From Tolypothrix bouteillei VB521301 (lineage in GTDB: Bacteria > Cyanobacteriota > Cyanobacteriia > Cyanobacteriales > Nostocaceae), in contig NZ_JHEG04000001.1 in assembly GCF_000760695.4 (NCBI RefSeq), positions 3,630,452-3,694,451 on the forward strand: a stretch of 64,000 nucleotides of DNA, written 5' to 3'. A program made the translations under genes and the position numbers. The notes below the pieces were generated by a model. That model made no database searches. It had not been told where the DNA came from and saw only the letters and a list, made by a program, of their open reading frames with translations. Of this stretch, positions 26,186 to 35,738 are shown in pieces; position 1 is the first letter of the stretch, and each line of letters starts with the position of its first letter.

Positions 26186-27286
26186 ATGAATGATTTAAAT
26201 CAAGAAGTCTCCACTAAAGTGGAGTTCATACGTCAAACTCTAACAGAGACTGAGTCACAGGGCCTACGCCTGCGCGGAACAGACTGGTTTGCTTGGGCGA
26301 CGGGTGGTGGTTCTAACACGGTTCTGCTTGCTGCTGAAACTGGAGTTGCAGAGGTATTAATAACAAAACAAGACGCTTGGATTTTGACAGATGAAATTGA
26401 AGCACAGCGCTTGCAAGATGAAGAACTCCCAGGTAATTTTAAAGTTTACGCCCATCCTTGGGCTGATGCTGCTGCACGTGAATCTTTTGTTCGGGATGTC
26501 ACCAGTAGCGGGAAAGTTTTGAGCGATCGCCCTACCGCCGATCTAGAAAAAGCATTACCAGCCTCTTTGCAACGCCGGAAAAGAATCATGATGTCAAGCG
26601 AACTAGAGCGATATCGTCAAGTGGGGCGTAAAGCCAGTGAAGCGATGACAGAAGTTTTAAAAGCTGCCAAGCCTGCATGGACAGAATATCAGTTAGCAGG
26701 TGCAGGTGCAGAGGCATTATGGACAAGGGGGCTGCATCCAGCGCTGACATTGGTAGCCGGTGAAAGACGTTTACCCCTATACCGCCATGCTACAGCCACT
26801 AGTGAACAAATTGGACGGCAAGCAATGCTGGTCTTCTGTGCTAGGGGATATGGATTGTATGCGAATCTCACGCGATTTGTCTGTTTTGGTAAGCTTTCTG
26901 CTGAACATACCAAACTACACCATCAAGTCCGCGAAATTGAAGCCCAAGTATTGAATCTGTGCCAACCCGGAACTCCACTGAATTCGATTTATGACGCTTT
27001 AGCTATAGCCTATCAACAGATCGGATTCGATCGCGCAATCCAAGAACATCATCAAGGTGGAACTACGGGATATTTAGCGCGAGAAATTGTCGCAAATCCC
27101 ACTACTACTGAAACTTTAGCAGAAGGTATTGCCGTTGCTTGGAATCCAAGTTTACCGGGGGCAAAAGTTGAAGACACCTTTGCTATCCTCCAAGATGGGA
27201 AGTTAGAAAATCTTACTTTTGATGAAAATTTTCCCAATGTTGAGATACAGGGAAGATTGCGTCCCGTACCTTTGGAGATAGGATAA
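26186..27286 (+). CDS. M24-fold (creatinase/Xaa-Pro peptidase-like) protein lacking most metal ligands
   Basis: A 366-residue protein with a creatinase N-terminal domain (about 1-130) and a pita-bread M24 domain (about 135-345). The M24 helix ERYRQVGRKASEAMTEVLKA is typical. However, where active enzymes have two Asp ligands, this one reads FCARGYGLYANLTRFVCFG (Asp replaced, and Asn for the second Asp). The EPG region reads WNPSLPGAKVEDT, with Asn in place of the first Glu. The His region HHQGGTTGY and the last Glu (VEDT) may remain. Metal-dependent peptidase activity is therefore doubtful. It lies 91 bp before galK on the same strand. ATG preferred over a GTG 9 bp upstream. Confidence 0.8.
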   Translation: MNDLNQEVSTKVEFIRQTLTETESQGLRLRGTDWFAWATGGGSNTVLLAAETGVAEVLITKQDAWILTDEIEAQRLQDEELPGNFKVYAHPWADAAARESFVRDVTSSGKVLSDRPTADLEKALPASLQRRKRIMMSSELERYRQVGRKASEAMTEVLKAAKPAWTEYQLAGAGAEALWTRGLHPALTLVAGERRLPLYRHATATSEQIGRQAMLVFCARGYGLYANLTRFVCFGKLSAEHTKLHHQVREIEAQVLNLCQPGTPLNSIYDALAIAYQQIGFDRAIQEHHQGGTTGYLAREIVANPTTTETLAEGIAVAWNPSLPGAKVEDTFAILQDGKLENLTFDENFPNVEIQGRLRPVPLEIG

Positions 27287-27377
27287 AAGAACTTACACTG
27301 TGAACGAAAACAGCGCAAAAGTCTTATACCTTTCTTAAGACTTTTGCATATTTGAGTAAAACGATCGCAAAAGCATT

Positions 27378-28439
27378 ATGAGCTTCCAAAAGATATTTAG
27401 TCAATCACCGGAAACAGAAGCCACTGCACCGGGAAGAGTTAACTTACTGGGCGAACATACTGATTATAATGATGGCTTTGTTCTGCCAACTGCAATTCCT
27501 CAATGTACAAAGGTACAACTCAGTTTTAGTACCGATCGACAGCACCACTTTTATTCAGAAGATTTAGACGAGCAAGTCAACATTTCAGAAATGGATCGTA
27601 CACCGTCTGGATTTGCAAGTTATATCTATGGCTGTATTCAACTTTTGGAAAAAGAGGGACACGCAATTCCAAAGCTCAATGTCTACGTCAAATCGACAGT
27701 CCCTATGGGTTCGGGTTTGTCTAGCAGCGCCGCTCTAGAAGTCAGCACTCTTAGAGCAATACGCCAACTCCTCAACCTCCCTATCAATGATGTTGAAATT
27801 GCCCAAATAGGACAACAAGCGGAAATTCATTATGCTGGTGTTCAATGCGGCATTATGGATCAGATGGCTTCGAGTCTCGCAGACACCGAGCATATGTTAT
27901 TTTTAGATACCCGTACACTGGAACGCCGCGTGATTCCTTTTCCAAGTGGAGCAGAGATAGTTGCCATTGATAGCGGAGTTCCTAGGACTCTAGCCAGTAG
28001 CGGATATAACCAGCGACGTGCGGAGTGCGAGGAGGCTGCGAGGTTGCTAGGAGTGAAGGCACTGCGAGATATTACCGACCCTGACGCAACCCAAGATTTA
28101 CCCGAACTGTTGCAACGTCGCGCCCGTCATGTAATTACGGAAAATAATCGGGTGTTGGAAGCTTTGCAAGGAGTCTCATCCCATCGCTTTGGTGAATTGA
28201 TGAATGCATCTCATGCAAGTTTGCGGGACGACTACGAAGTGTCCGTACCAGCGTTAGATACGTTAGTAGGGATATTGCAGAAAACAGAAGGAGTCTTCGG
28301 TGCAAGGCTGACAGGTGCTGGTTTTGGGGGTGCTTGTGTTGCTTTAGTAATAACAGGCAAGGCAAAAGGTATTGCCACTCAGGTGCTCGAACAATACAAC
28401 CAAACAGGTCATAGCGGACGAATTTTAGTTCCCGCCTAA
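27378..28439 (+). CDS. galK: Galactokinase
   Basis: A 353-residue GHMP kinase that phosphorylates galactose to galactose-1-phosphate (Leloir pathway). It contains the galactokinase signature PGRVNLLGEHTDYNDGFVLP, the GHMP ATP-binding loop VPMGSGLSSSAALEV, the catalytic Asp region CGIMDQMASSLA, and the C-terminal GARLTGAGFGGACVALV. The length is slightly below that of the E. coli enzyme. It ends 7 bp from the convergent galE stop, giving a compact gal pair. No galT-type transferase is visible, so the product may be used by another pyrophosphorylase. Confidence 0.95.
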   Translation: MSFQKIFSQSPETEATAPGRVNLLGEHTDYNDGFVLPTAIPQCTKVQLSFSTDRQHHFYSEDLDEQVNISEMDRTPSGFASYIYGCIQLLEKEGHAIPKLNVYVKSTVPMGSGLSSSAALEVSTLRAIRQLLNLPINDVEIAQIGQQAEIHYAGVQCGIMDQMASSLADTEHMLFLDTRTLERRVIPFPSGAEIVAIDSGVPRTLASSGYNQRRAECEEAARLLGVKALRDITDPDATQDLPELLQRRARHVITENNRVLEALQGVSSHRFGELMNASHASLRDDYEVSVPALDTLVGILQKTEGVFGARLTGAGFGGACVALVITGKAKGIATQVLEQYNQTGHSGRILVPA

Positions 28440-28446
28440 TACAGTA

Positions 28447-29445
28447 TTACTTGCTTGTGATGGCGTGACGTTTTTGATGCCACTGCCATGCATGGGCAAT
28501 AATTTCTTTAATGTAAGGGTATTGGGGACGCCAACCCAAAACTTTAATTGCTTTGTTGCTACTTCCAACTAAGATAGGTGGATCGCCCGCTCTCCTGTCG
28601 CGCTCCTCTATTTTGATGTCTTTTCCCGTGACTTCTTTTGCTGTTTCGATGACTTCTCGCACTGAAAATCCACTGCCATTGCCTAGATTAAAAACTTCAC
28701 TGTCTCCTCCTTTAACTAGATACTCCAAACCCAGAACGTGTGCTTGTGCTAAGTCAGTTACATGGATGTAATCTCTAATACAAGTACCATCGCTTGTAGG
28801 GTAATCAGTACCAAATATCAAAATAGATTCCCGCTTACCCAGAGCAGCCATGAGTACCAGTGGTATGAGGTGGGTTTCCGGTTCGTGGTCTTCACCCAAT
28901 AGCCCTCCTGGATCGGCTCCTGCAGCATTGAAGTAGCGGAAACGAACAGATTTAAGATTGTAAGCTGTATCGAAATCAGACAAAATTCGCTCTACCATCC
29001 ATTTGCTAGTGGCATAGGGGCTAATGGGGTCTTGTGGATGGTCTTCAGTCAGTGGAACAAACTGAGGTACCCCGTAAAGAGCGCAAGTAGAAGAAAAGAT
29101 AAACTTATCGATCGCAGCAGCAACCATTGCTTCTAAAAGTGTGAGAGTACCCGCAACATTATTCTGGTAATATTTAGCTGGGTCAGTGACAGATTCACCA
29201 ACAGCAATATAGGCAGCAAAATGCATGACAGCAGCTATATTGTGAGTTGTAAATATGTTATCTAAAAGTGAGCGATCGCTCGTATCGCCCACAATCAGCT
29301 TTACTTGCAAAACCTCTTCTACAAGTTCTCGATGTCCGTTTGACAAATTATCAAGAACAATAACATCATAACCTGCATTTTTCAGGGCTAAGACAGCATG
29401 AGAGCCAATATATCCGGCTCCACCCGTCACTAAAATAGTTGACAT
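28447..29445 (-). CDS. galE: UDP-glucose 4-epimerase
   Basis: A 332-residue short-chain dehydrogenase-type epimerase converting UDP-glucose and UDP-galactose. It has the NAD-binding loop TGGAGYIGSH, the catalytic SSTCALYG and YATSKWMVERI (Tyr-x-x-x-Lys) motifs, and the family segments RYFNAAGADPGGLLGED and TCIRDYIHVTDLAQAHVLGL. Full length, converging on galK. It supplies UDP-galactose, which could feed the UDP-galactopyranose mutase fusion at 32.4-34.9 kb. Confidence 0.95.
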   Translation of the reverse strand: MSTILVTGGAGYIGSHAVLALKNAGYDVIVLDNLSNGHRELVEEVLQVKLIVGDTSDRSLLDNIFTTHNIAAVMHFAAYIAVGESVTDPAKYYQNNVAGTLTLLEAMVAAAIDKFIFSSTCALYGVPQFVPLTEDHPQDPISPYATSKWMVERILSDFDTAYNLKSVRFRYFNAAGADPGGLLGEDHEPETHLIPLVLMAALGKRESILIFGTDYPTSDGTCIRDYIHVTDLAQAHVLGLEYLVKGGDSEVFNLGNGSGFSVREVIETAKEVTGKDIKIEERDRRAGDPPILVGSSNKAIKVLGWRPQYPYIKEIIAHAWQWHQKRHAITSK

Positions 29446-29497
29446 AAGGAGTTAGTAGTTAGCGATTGTACCATTTGTGTATGAAAATGCATCTCAT

Positions 29498-29608
29498 TAG
29501 CCCGCGCAGGCGGTGAGTCCAGCGCTGCAGGCGGGTTTCCCGCGCCCTGGCGACTGGCGAACCCGAAGGGGCTTTGTTTGTATAGCCCCATATTTCCAAT
29601 ATGAGGGC
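29498..29608. repeat. Dispersed GC-rich repeat
   Basis: Starts cccgcgcaggcggtgagtcc and ends with ttgtatagccccatatttcc. Same family as 23885-24046. It lies between galE and the GH1-RmlD gene, whose promoters or ends it separates. Non-coding. Confidence 0.65.
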
Positions 29609-29638
29609 GTTTCAAGCGCAATCTGCCTTCTGTTGAAA

Positions 29639-31840
29639 TTATTGACGCTCGTGAAAATAGCGATCGATTGCACTGTCAAGACATGGCATCAATTCACCCC
29701 GACTGCTACCAAGAACGCTGTAACTTGGACGCTTGGCGATTAAACCGAGTTCTTTTGTAGGACGAGCAATCAAATTGGTGGCACTTATACCAGCTTTTTT
29801 CGCTACTAGCCGTGCTAAGTCAGCCCATGCGATCGCACCTTTGTTTGCCAAATGCCACAACCCGTTCTCGCCGTCAATTAACAAATCGAGACTGGTATGG
29901 ACAAGATCTGGTACGTAGGTAGGTGAAACAATTCCATCCTCTGCAGCGACAAAGGTATTGCCAGCGCTTAGATGACGCAGTGCAATGGTGACGAAATTGT
30001 ACTCATCCCAAGGACCGAAAAACGCACTGGTACGAATCACTAACGATGCGGGATTCACCTTCAAGACTAACTTTTCTGCTAAAGCTTTGCTGCACCCATA
30101 AACATTTAGGGGGGCAACGATATCGCTTTCTACATACGGGTTGAACATAGCGCCGTCAAATACTAAATCTGACGAGAAAGTCAGCAGACCTACATTATGC
30201 TCGGCACAAGCAGCAGCTAAAATCGCGGGTCCATTGGCGTTCACCTCCAGGCAAACGTGGGGTTCGCGTTCTGCATCGTCCACCCGCACGTATCCAGCCG
30301 CGTTAACAACCGCCCAAGGCTTTAACTCGGCTAGAACTGCATTAACAGAAGCAATATCGGTAATGTCTATTTCTTTGCGTGTTAGTAACCGATAAGAAAT
30401 ACCGCGCAATTCACACAAACGAGCAAAAGCTTTTCCCAAGGTTCCCGTTCCACCTACAATGGCTAGGGGACTGAGAGAGTGAGGGAGTGAGGGAGCGAGG
30501 GAGTGAGGAAGGCAACTGACAGGCGGGTACAACAAACGCTCTTGGCGATGCCACCATCCTGGTGATTCCAAGAGTGGGCGATCTGGTTTGCGCCCAGCCG
30601 CTAGATCCCGCACCAGCTTGGCAATTGCTGTGGGTCGGGGACTTGGCGATCGCAAGTCAAACACGCCTGACTCGTAATAATCCGCAGAGCGCGTTACCAA
30701 GCTATTCCAATCGTAGCTGCCCAAGAGAGCCCAAGCAGTGACAGCACGGACATCTACACCCTCATCTCGCAATTGTTGCGCCCCCCGCCAAATCTCATAA
30801 AACCAGCGCAGTTGCTCCTCGCGGGTACAACTCAGGTGAGCTTCAGTAACAGCAAGGGGTAGCCCGTAGCGTTCCCATGCTTCTTTTAGTAAAGTGCTAA
30901 TACCCCCTGTACTCTCAGCACAAACTCGTACAGCCTCTACATCTGCGTACTTATCCCGCCCGTTCCCCCCATGAGAAGAAACTGGATAGCGTTCTAGGCG
31001 CTCATCCAAAAAGCGATCGCTTGTCAAGTAGTGGTTAATCCCGATGATATCTGGCGGACAAGAATTTTCCAAAAACCATTCCAGATCGAGTTCAGTAACA
31101 CCACAGCCAATTAAATAGCTCCATACTGGATGAGACGGTGTTATTCGACCGCATAATAAATCAAATGTCAACCAGCGACGCTCATTCTCAAATTCTGCTT
31201 GATAAGCCAGTTTTGGCGTACTGTAAATCTTACCCAAATCATCGGTTTGTACGAGTTGGGCATTGGGATTCACTTCCCGAATCGCCTTCATTGAAAGCAC
31301 AACTCCACGACACTCCCCTAACAAAGCACGAGCAAAAGTGAAATCGTCTCTTCCATGAGGATACCAGTGACCGTACATTCCACTGAAGCGAGCCGTGGTC
31401 AGTGGCTCGTTAACAGGTGTGTAATCTGTCACCCAAGGATAACGTTCCGCAACTGCACGGGCATACAAAGCTAGTTTTTCTGGAAATTCTGGATCTACTA
31501 AACTGGTATGATGGGGTCCGCTCCCGTGATGCACCAATCCCACAATCGGACGGACACCCAGTTCGCGCAACCGTGAGAGTCGCTCATCCGCCCACAACCA
31601 ATTGGCATACTCCAAACCGTTGGGCGCAGTTCGCTCCCAGATTACCGGATAGCGGATAGCACGTATCCCCAACCCTGCAAATAAATCCAAGTCATCCAAC
31701 CGCATTGCATGACCGTTGCGTTCCAACTGGTCAAAATACTCATCACCCACACGATTAACCGTACACTCTACACCAGCCCAGACTTCCAAAGGAGGAAGTT
31801 CTAAATTAGAAGTGTTGAGTGTTGAGTTGAACGAAGACAT
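29639..31840 (-). CDS. GH1-like glycosidase fused to an RmlD-like dTDP-4-dehydrorhamnose reductase
   Basis: A 733-residue two-domain protein. Residues about 18-415 form a family 1 glycoside hydrolase-like barrel. It has the acid/base Glu in VTDYTPVNEPLTTARFSG and a candidate nucleophile Glu in LAVTEAHLSCTREEQ, which differs from the usual TENG. A Pro/Ser/His/Leu-rich linker (about 440-455) is encoded by a simple repeat. From about residue 457 an RmlD-type SDR follows: LAIVGGTGTLGKAFARL, PWAVVNAAGYVRVDDAE, SSDLVFDG and YGCSKALAEKLV. The likely role is in polysaccharide or glycoside metabolism. The fused form is unusual and the coupled chemistry unknown. Both domains look complete. Confidence 0.85.
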   Translation of the reverse strand: MSSFNSTLNTSNLELPPLEVWAGVECTVNRVGDEYFDQLERNGHAMRLDDLDLFAGLGIRAIRYPVIWERTAPNGLEYANWLWADERLSRLRELGVRPIVGLVHHGSGPHHTSLVDPEFPEKLALYARAVAERYPWVTDYTPVNEPLTTARFSGMYGHWYPHGRDDFTFARALLGECRGVVLSMKAIREVNPNAQLVQTDDLGKIYSTPKLAYQAEFENERRWLTFDLLCGRITPSHPVWSYLIGCGVTELDLEWFLENSCPPDIIGINHYLTSDRFLDERLERYPVSSHGGNGRDKYADVEAVRVCAESTGGISTLLKEAWERYGLPLAVTEAHLSCTREEQLRWFYEIWRGAQQLRDEGVDVRAVTAWALLGSYDWNSLVTRSADYYESGVFDLRSPSPRPTAIAKLVRDLAAGRKPDRPLLESPGWWHRQERLLYPPVSCLPHSLAPSLPHSLSPLAIVGGTGTLGKAFARLCELRGISYRLLTRKEIDITDIASVNAVLAELKPWAVVNAAGYVRVDDAEREPHVCLEVNANGPAILAAACAEHNVGLLTFSSDLVFDGAMFNPYVESDIVAPLNVYGCSKALAEKLVLKVNPASLVIRTSAFFGPWDEYNFVTIALRHLSAGNTFVAAEDGIVSPTYVPDLVHTSLDLLIDGENGLWHLANKGAIAWADLARLVAKKAGISATNLIARPTKELGLIAKRPSYSVLGSSRGELMPCLDSAIDRYFHERQ

Positions 31841-32439
31841 AATTTACAACTCAATCCTATTCTTCTTTTTTCTTCTCTTCGCGCTCTTTGCGATGCCAGG
31901 TGCTATCTCCTGCGGAGACGCTGCGCGAACAACGGGGGAAACCCCCTTCGGGTTTGCCAGTTCCCTAGGTCGGGCTAACCCTCCGATGGCGCATTAGCGC
32001 CACGCTATGTGCAAGGCACACGCTAAGCGTTGCGAAGCTATGCCCGTAAGGGCTATACGCTATCAGGACTGGACTCACCGCAACGCACTGGCTCGTCTTA
32101 GTGGTTCATTTTCTTAACCACTACTCCCTTTTGGCTCTTAAATTACCATTGCCCACAATTTGATATGAGTAGGCTTTAGCCTTACTAACCCTCTCAAGAT
32201 AGTAAAAACTTCAGGAAATCAAGAGTTCTCTCACCTCTTTCCTCTGCGTACTCTGCGTACTCTGCGGTTCAAAAAACATTTATTTAACCGCCGAGACGCA
32301 GAGTACGCAGAGAGTGAAGATGAGGAATTGCCGCCTGAATCAAAATTTTATGAGCCACCTTGACAGGGCGCTTCTCTGCCCACCCTACTAAAACAAAGCA
32401 ATGGATTTAACAACTTGCCAACTTAAAACCAGAAGCACC
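31841..32439. repeat. Repeat-rich spacer
   Basis: About 600 bp without a gene. The stretch around 31890-32095 is a GC-rich mosaic of small hairpins related to the 9771 repeat family. At 32246-32325 two copies of a ctctgcgtactctgcg motif face their reverse complement (cgcagagtacgcagag), giving a large palindrome of a type common in cyanobacterial spacers. Confidence 0.55.
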
Positions 32440-34881
32440 TCAAGCTTTAACTGCAATTTGTTTGTAAACAGAAAGAGCCTGAGCAACACATTGATCCATG
32501 TTGTAATATTTGTAAGTTGCCAACCGCCCTACAAAATAGACTCCTGGTGTCGCATCAGCTAATTCCTTATATTGCTTGTAAATTTCCTGATTTTCAGGAC
32601 GGGGTACGGGGTAATAAGGATCTCCCTCAGCTTTAGGAAACTCGTAAACAATACTCGTTTTGTGATGTTCCTGTCCCGTCAAGTACTTAAACTCTGTGAC
32701 GCGGGTATAAAGGTGTTCGTTTGGATAGTTAATAACAGGCGCTTGCTGAAACACTGCAGTGTTGTGCGTTTCATGCTTGAAATCAAGGGAACGGTAAGGT
32801 AGTTTGCCGTAACGATAATCAAAGAATTCATCAACAGGTCCGGTGTAAACTATCTCACGACAAGGTATTGCCTTCTCAATTTCCCGGTAATCCGTGTTCA
32901 GCATTACCTTAATGTTAGGATGCGCTAACATCGTCTCAAACATCCGAGTGAAGCCGTGTAGGGGCATTGCCTGGTAAGTATCGATGAAATACCGACTGTC
33001 GCGATTGGTACGGGTAGGAATACGAGCAATGACTGATTTATCAAGTTCTGATGGATCGAGTCCCCATTGTTTGCGAGTGTAGTTGCGGAAAAACTTTTCA
33101 TACAATTCCCGACCCACTTTGCTGACTACCACATCCTCTGAAGTGCGGATGTGTTCTTTTGGTTCAGCAACCGATTTGAAGAATTCTTCTACCTGAAATG
33201 AAGTCAGATTCATTCCATAGATTTTATTGATGGTATCGAGGTTAATGGGAATTGGCACAAGTTGTCCATCGACGCTAGCAAGCACGCGATGTTCGTAAGC
33301 CCGCCACTGGGTGAACTGCGAAAGGTATTCAAAAATTTCGCGAGAGTTGGTGTGAAAGATGTGAGGACCGTACTTGTGTACGAGGATACCACTATCGTCG
33401 TAATGGTCGTAAGCATTACCGCCAATATGCGATCGCTTGTCCACAATCAGTACTTTCTTTCCAGACTGGCTTGCCAAGCGTTCGGCAATGACACTTCCTG
33501 AAAACCCCGCGCCAACAATTAAGTAATCAAATACAGGCTCTTTATCTGTGTTAATAATATTGAGTGCTTGTTTGCCAACAATAGCCCCTGAGTTAACTTT
33601 GTTATCATCTTTTTGAGCAGAAATAGCAGAATCTATCAATTTCATCATTGATACCCAAGTCCTATCCCAAGAAATTTGTTCTAAAAAGGCATCTACTCGA
33701 CTCAACCATCCCGATGTTTTTGTGTCCTCTTGCATGGCTTTTTCGACAGATGCAACAAACTCTGCAACACTGTCTGCAATCCTCACTAACTTCAAATCTC
33801 CGTAAGGACGCACAACATCTCGAATAGAAGTAGACACTACGGGTTTACCCGCAGCAAGATACTCTGGAGTTTTCGTTGGACTGATAAAGCGAGTGGATTC
33901 GTTACGCGCAAACGGCAGCATTGCCAGATCCCATCCAGCCATATATGCAGGTAGATCTTTATAATCTTTACCACCGAGATAATGAATATTTTCCCGTTGA
34001 GGCAGAATGGCTGGATCGATTTTCACCACGGGACCAACTAAGACCAAATGCCAGTCAGGACGTGCATCTGCAATACCAGTTAGCAGTTCAATATCCATCC
34101 GTTCGTCAATCACTCCACAGAACCCAAGGCGCGGATGGGGAATATTTGCTTGATCTGCCGGTTCTTTTGTTAGAGATCTTGCTTGTGCAAAGTGCTGCAC
34201 ATCTACACTACTGGGAAATGCATATACGTTAGAATGCTGGTTGACTTTGCTTTCATAAAGGCTTTGCCCACCTGTAAATACTACGTCTGCACGACGGAAA
34301 AGATCGGCTTCGTAATTCTTTAAAGCAGGTGAGGCTCCTTTAAAGGCAGATAACTCATCCATGCAATCATAGATAACTGCTTCAGGTTGCAAGTGTTGGG
34401 TAAATGCGATCGCCATTGGTGTGTAGTACCAAAAAATATACTTGCGGATGTTACGATCTGCAAATAAAGTATCAACCAACACTTTAAGGTTTGCGTTCAC
34501 CGCCTCCTCACTCAAACCTTGCGGTAAGTGCGGAACAACAACGACTACCCCATGCTTGTCTTGACTAATATCCAAACGCCCCAAAGGTTCACCGTCAAAT
34601 ATCGGTTCTTCAATAAAGAAAACCCGCCGTCCAATAGCGCAACGAGCCATAAGATGTTGCGGTCTTTGATAGACAAAATTCCAACGCAAATGAGACAAAC
34701 AAACTAGATCGGGTGTATCTATTGATATTTCTGGAAAATTTTCATTTGGTATAGATATTTTATCTAATAATGCACCTGATGGTTGTGATTCATTAAGTAC
34801 CGAACGCTTAGCTTCAACTGTCTTTCTGGAGCTACCATTATTAAGCACGTTATGTTTTGTGTAACCTTTTTCGCCTGACAT
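32440..34881 (-). CDS. Glycosyltransferase fused to UDP-galactopyranose mutase
   Basis: An 813-residue fusion. Residues about 55-430 are a GT-B-type glycosyltransferase (LVCLSHLRWNFVYQRPQHLM, ADVVFTGGQSLYESK, RLGFCGVIDERMDIELL, TPEYLAAGKPVVSTSIRDVV). From about residue 450 the protein is a flavin-dependent UDP-galactopyranose mutase. That part has the FAD loop DYLIVGAGFSGSVIAERLA, VDKRSHIGGNAYDHYD, GPHIFHTNSREIFEYL and RYFIDTYQAMPLHGFTRMF. It would make UDP-galactofuranose and perhaps transfer it within one polypeptide. The ATG of MSGEKGYTK is preferred; an in-frame ATG 120 bp upstream adds a hydrophobic, non-conserved segment. galE nearby can supply UDP-galactose. Confidence 0.88.
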   Translation of the reverse strand: MSGEKGYTKHNVLNNGSSRKTVEAKRSVLNESQPSGALLDKISIPNENFPEISIDTPDLVCLSHLRWNFVYQRPQHLMARCAIGRRVFFIEEPIFDGEPLGRLDISQDKHGVVVVVPHLPQGLSEEAVNANLKVLVDTLFADRNIRKYIFWYYTPMAIAFTQHLQPEAVIYDCMDELSAFKGASPALKNYEADLFRRADVVFTGGQSLYESKVNQHSNVYAFPSSVDVQHFAQARSLTKEPADQANIPHPRLGFCGVIDERMDIELLTGIADARPDWHLVLVGPVVKIDPAILPQRENIHYLGGKDYKDLPAYMAGWDLAMLPFARNESTRFISPTKTPEYLAAGKPVVSTSIRDVVRPYGDLKLVRIADSVAEFVASVEKAMQEDTKTSGWLSRVDAFLEQISWDRTWVSMMKLIDSAISAQKDDNKVNSGAIVGKQALNIINTDKEPVFDYLIVGAGFSGSVIAERLASQSGKKVLIVDKRSHIGGNAYDHYDDSGILVHKYGPHIFHTNSREIFEYLSQFTQWRAYEHRVLASVDGQLVPIPINLDTINKIYGMNLTSFQVEEFFKSVAEPKEHIRTSEDVVVSKVGRELYEKFFRNYTRKQWGLDPSELDKSVIARIPTRTNRDSRYFIDTYQAMPLHGFTRMFETMLAHPNIKVMLNTDYREIEKAIPCREIVYTGPVDEFFDYRYGKLPYRSLDFKHETHNTAVFQQAPVINYPNEHLYTRVTEFKYLTGQEHHKTSIVYEFPKAEGDPYYPVPRPENQEIYKQYKELADATPGVYFVGRLATYKYYNMDQCVAQALSVYKQIAVKA

Positions 34882-35738
34882 AGCTTCTTTCAATTGAATG
34901 TTAATAGAAAATAGAATTGCGATCGCTTTTTTATTAAACTGCAATAGAAATTGCCCAAATATTTCTATGAAACTTATTTGAATTTTAAGGCAATTATTCA
35001 TTTAATAAAAAAGCGGCGGTCGCTTTCCTGAAGGCTGAGGAAATGCCAATTATATTTACTTGAATGTTAATTTCCTCTATTGATTAAAAATATACTCTTA
35101 ACTTGTTATACAATATTCTATCAAGCGATATATTTATGTCTATCCTAATGTATTTTTTGTATTAAGTTTATTTGTATAGCCGAATACAAAAAAGAATTTT
35201 GAACTTAAAAAATCTCATAAATACAACTGTTGAAAGTTGATTGGGAACTACTCAAAACAACAAAGTTTGTAAATAAGTGTAAATATCAAAATTCTGTTCG
35301 TAGTTGTTCCGAGCGCATTTGCTCCAAGCATGGAAAACGCCAAACAGGTTGAATGGAAGCATCCCAAATTCGCCAATTGCCCTCATGGAGATGCCCCCTG
35401 AAAATTGTTGTTGGATAGCACAATAAATAAGAAACATCCCGTTTTGGCAAAATGCCCTCAGAATAGAATTCTCTTGCTATACAAACGCTCGTCCGCCTAA
35501 GCGCAAAGCGCACGCTACGCGAACTTAATAAAAAGTCCACGTAGGTGGACTTTGCTTGTATAGACGCGATTTTCAATCGCAAAGTATTTTTTCTAAATTG
35601 GGATTCTCACCTAATAAATGTATAGCAAATTCATCCTTGTGGAAGAAGTTCAAGGAGATAAGAACAGTTATTTGTTAACAGTGAACAGTTCGTTCTCATA
35701 CTTAAAAGTAGAAATTTAAATTTAGATTACACAAGTTT
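34882..35738. other. Long AT-rich spacer
   Basis: About 860 bp between divergent genes. The first part (to about 35450) is AT-rich with no supported ORF. A dispersed repeat occupies 35452-35582. No RNA gene recognised. Confidence 0.45.
35452..35582. repeat. Dispersed GC-rich repeat
   Basis: Left end ccctcagaatagaattctct and a right-end segment ttgcttgtatagacgcgatt match the ends of 9771-9945; the centre differs (gcgcaaagcgcacgctacgc). It shows the repeat as conserved ends around a variable middle. Confidence 0.6.

Noticed and set aside
32246..32325. Repeated ctctgcgtactctgcg units considered as a CRISPR array
   Set aside because: Only two direct units facing their reverse complement and no regularly spaced unique spacers. 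It is a palindromic spacer repeat.
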